Shown: positions 23,330 through 24,520 of the stretch, in pieces
Layout: every line of letters starts with the position of its first letter
Numbering within the stretch: the first letter of the stretch is position 1
Source: CAJBIL01 sp044359525
Lineage (GTDB): Bacteria > Pseudomonadota > Gammaproteobacteria > Burkholderiales > Rhodocyclaceae
Length of the DNA: 24,520 nt
Direction of reading: 5' to 3'
Assembly (NCBI GenBank): GCA_044359525.1
Contig: JBIKLY010000055.1
Coordinates: 1 to 24,520, forward strand
Made by a program: the position numbers and the translations under genes
The notes under the pieces: model-generated
What the model was told of the DNA's origin: nothing
The model's input: only the letters and a program-made list of their open reading frames with translations
The model's database searches: none

Positions 23330-24520
23330 ATGGCTCTCACTGATCCCGTTGGGCAGAACGCTTCACCCCGCCGGTGGAATGGATTCTCGCTGCGCTGGAA
23401 ACTGGTTCTTGCCAGTCTTTTCGTCGAACTGGTGCTGGTCGCTGCTTTGGTCTGGAACGGTTCGCAGCTGGTCGAGAAGCGCCTGATCGAACAGGCGACG
23501 TTGCGCATCAAAGAAGTATCAACCCTGCTCAATATCTCGGTCGGGCCCCTGATGGCGTATCAGGACTACGACCGGATCGCCGACATTTTCCGTGATAGCC
23601 GCGAGCGGCAAGGCATTGAATACTTCGTCCTGACTGACCAGTTCAACCGCATCGTTCTCGTCGACGGCTGGGAGGGCAGTGGTCGTCCGCCTGAAAAACA
23701 AGCCGAATTCGGCAGCGTCGCGACGGACGGACGCTTTGACATCCGGATTCCAATCACGGGCAGCGGCCAGATTTACGGACAGCTCGCCTTCGGCATCTCA
23801 AGCCAATTTGTCGACGAGGCGCGTCAGCAATTCACCCGCGCCAGCCTGGCGATTGCCTCGGTGCTGATGCTGGCCTCCGGGACACTCCTGACGGTCATCG
23901 CCTTCTGGCTGACTCGTCATCTGAAACAGCTGGAAGAGGCCGGCGCGGCGGTATCTGCCGGTCGCTTCGACATCGAGCTGCCAATTTCCAGCCAGGACGA
24001 AATCGGCCGGGTGGCTTCGGCGTTCAACCGGATGAGGGCCGAAATAAAGCGGCAGATCAACGCGCTGCAAACTTCTGAAGAACGCTTTCGCGGCCTACTG
24101 GAATTGTCCACGGACTGGTACTGGGAGCAGGATAGCGAGTTCCGTTTCACCCGTTACCCGGCAGGGCAGCCGGGTGCCGATGCCCTGGCCGGAAGCCGCA
24201 TCGGCAAACGTCCATGGGACTTCGCCAGCACACTGTCCGAGACCGAGTGGGAGCGCCACCGTGCCGTTCTGGCAGCGCACCAGGTCTTCCGCGATTTTGA
24301 ATTTGGCGTCATTGCGCCGGATGGCGAGATCGTCTACCTGCTGGTGTGTGGCGAGCCCATGTTCGATGCCCAGGACTGCTTTTCCGGCTACCGGGGCACC
24401 GCCAGAGAAATAACCGACCGCAAGCGTGCCGAAATCTCGCTGCAGCTGGCCGCCAGCGTATTTGCCGAAGCCCGCGAAGGGATCGTCATCACCGATGCGC
24501 AATGGCAGCTGATCGAGATG
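23330..24520 (+). CDS. membrane sensor with HAMP and PAS domains, N-terminal part (GGDEF/EAL or kinase output unknown)
   Basis: Open for 397 codons from ATG 23330 to the window edge; an in-frame TAG at 23315 fixes the upstream limit. TM1 spans about 24-43 and TM2 about 171-194. The ~125-residue periplasmic sensor between them contains DYDRIADIFRDSRERQGIEYFVLTD, split here as a PAS-like fold region. HAMP follows (about 196-248, SQDEIGRVASAF), then a PAS domain (250-365, LELSTDWYWEQD, ending GTAREITDRKRAE) and the start of a second PAS (370 on, FAEAREGIVITD). In Rhodocyclales this PAS order usually leads to GGDEF-EAL cyclic-di-GMP domains, but the output domain lies outside the window. No clear ribosome-binding site. 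Confidence 0.88.
   Translation, partial: MALTDPVGQNASPRRWNGFSLRWKLVLASLFVELVLVAALVWNGSQLVEKRLIEQATLRIKEVSTLLNISVGPLMAYQDYDRIADIFRDSRERQGIEYFVLTDQFNRIVLVDGWEGSGRPPEKQAEFGSVATDGRFDIRIPITGSGQIYGQLAFGISSQFVDEARQQFTRASLAIASVLMLASGTLLTVIAFWLTRHLKQLEEAGAAVSAGRFDIELPISSQDEIGRVASAFNRMRAEIKRQINALQTSEERFRGLLELSTDWYWEQDSEFRFTRYPAGQPGADALAGSRIGKRPWDFASTLSETEWERHRAVLAAHQVFRDFEFGVIAPDGEIVYLLVCGEPMFDAQDCFSGYRGTAREITDRKRAEISLQLAASVFAEAREGIVITDAQWQLIEM

Overview
The window is GC-rich, densely coded bacterial DNA that best fits a betaproteobacterium, probably Rhodocyclales (Dechloromonas/Azonexus-like). This is inferred from a Pseudomonas-type ThrH, a PEP-CTERM protein, a Zur-CobW-ZnuABC-ZrgA block and a PAS signalling protein of a type common in that order. 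No rRNA, tRNA, CRISPR array or intact insertion sequence was seen.

Layout. Positions 1-5.8 kb hold housekeeping genes: the end of a YbiT-like ABC-F ATPase, an acyltransferase, a secreted Lys/Ala-rich coiled-coil protein (minus strand), thrH, a small CxxC protein, purU, a YheS-like ABC-F ATPase, and a 50-residue membrane peptide overlapping the yheS stop. Positions 5.9-8.0 kb form a minus-strand group: a CPA1-type Na+/H+ antiporter, a DUF3820 protein and a 61-residue Cys-rich protein. A Phd/VapC toxin-antitoxin pair follows at 8.2-8.8 kb.

The core is an 11-kb, all-plus-strand zinc-acquisition island (8.86-19.98 kb). It encodes a Zur-like Fur regulator behind a palindrome that overlaps its promoter, two CobW/COG0523 GTPases, a small secreted His/Cys protein, an outer-membrane porin, ZnuA-ZnuC-ZnuB, a ZIP permease, and a Zrg-like module (ZrgA/DUF2796, MacB/LolD-type ATPase, FtsX-type permease, DUF3299 lipoprotein). 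Together these give an outer-membrane entry route, periplasmic capture, three different inner-membrane systems and cytoplasmic metal delivery, probably under zinc-starvation control. A homocysteine S-methyltransferase with an intact zinc-binding Cys triad follows.

From 21 kb the sequence is more accessory: a second toxin-antitoxin pair (RHH antitoxin, ParE/RelE toxin with a TTG start), a PEP-CTERM protein, about 850 bp of mostly non-coding DNA carrying a remnant of a homocysteine methyltransferase gene, and the N-terminal 397 residues of a membrane HAMP-PAS signalling protein that runs off the window.

The most unusual non-coding signal is a family of four long imperfect palindromes built from tandem CACCAAG-type units (3540, 10363, 16381, 17902). 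A fifth palindrome of the same design uses CACGAAA units (5798). Three of the five lie between co-directional genes inside the zinc island.
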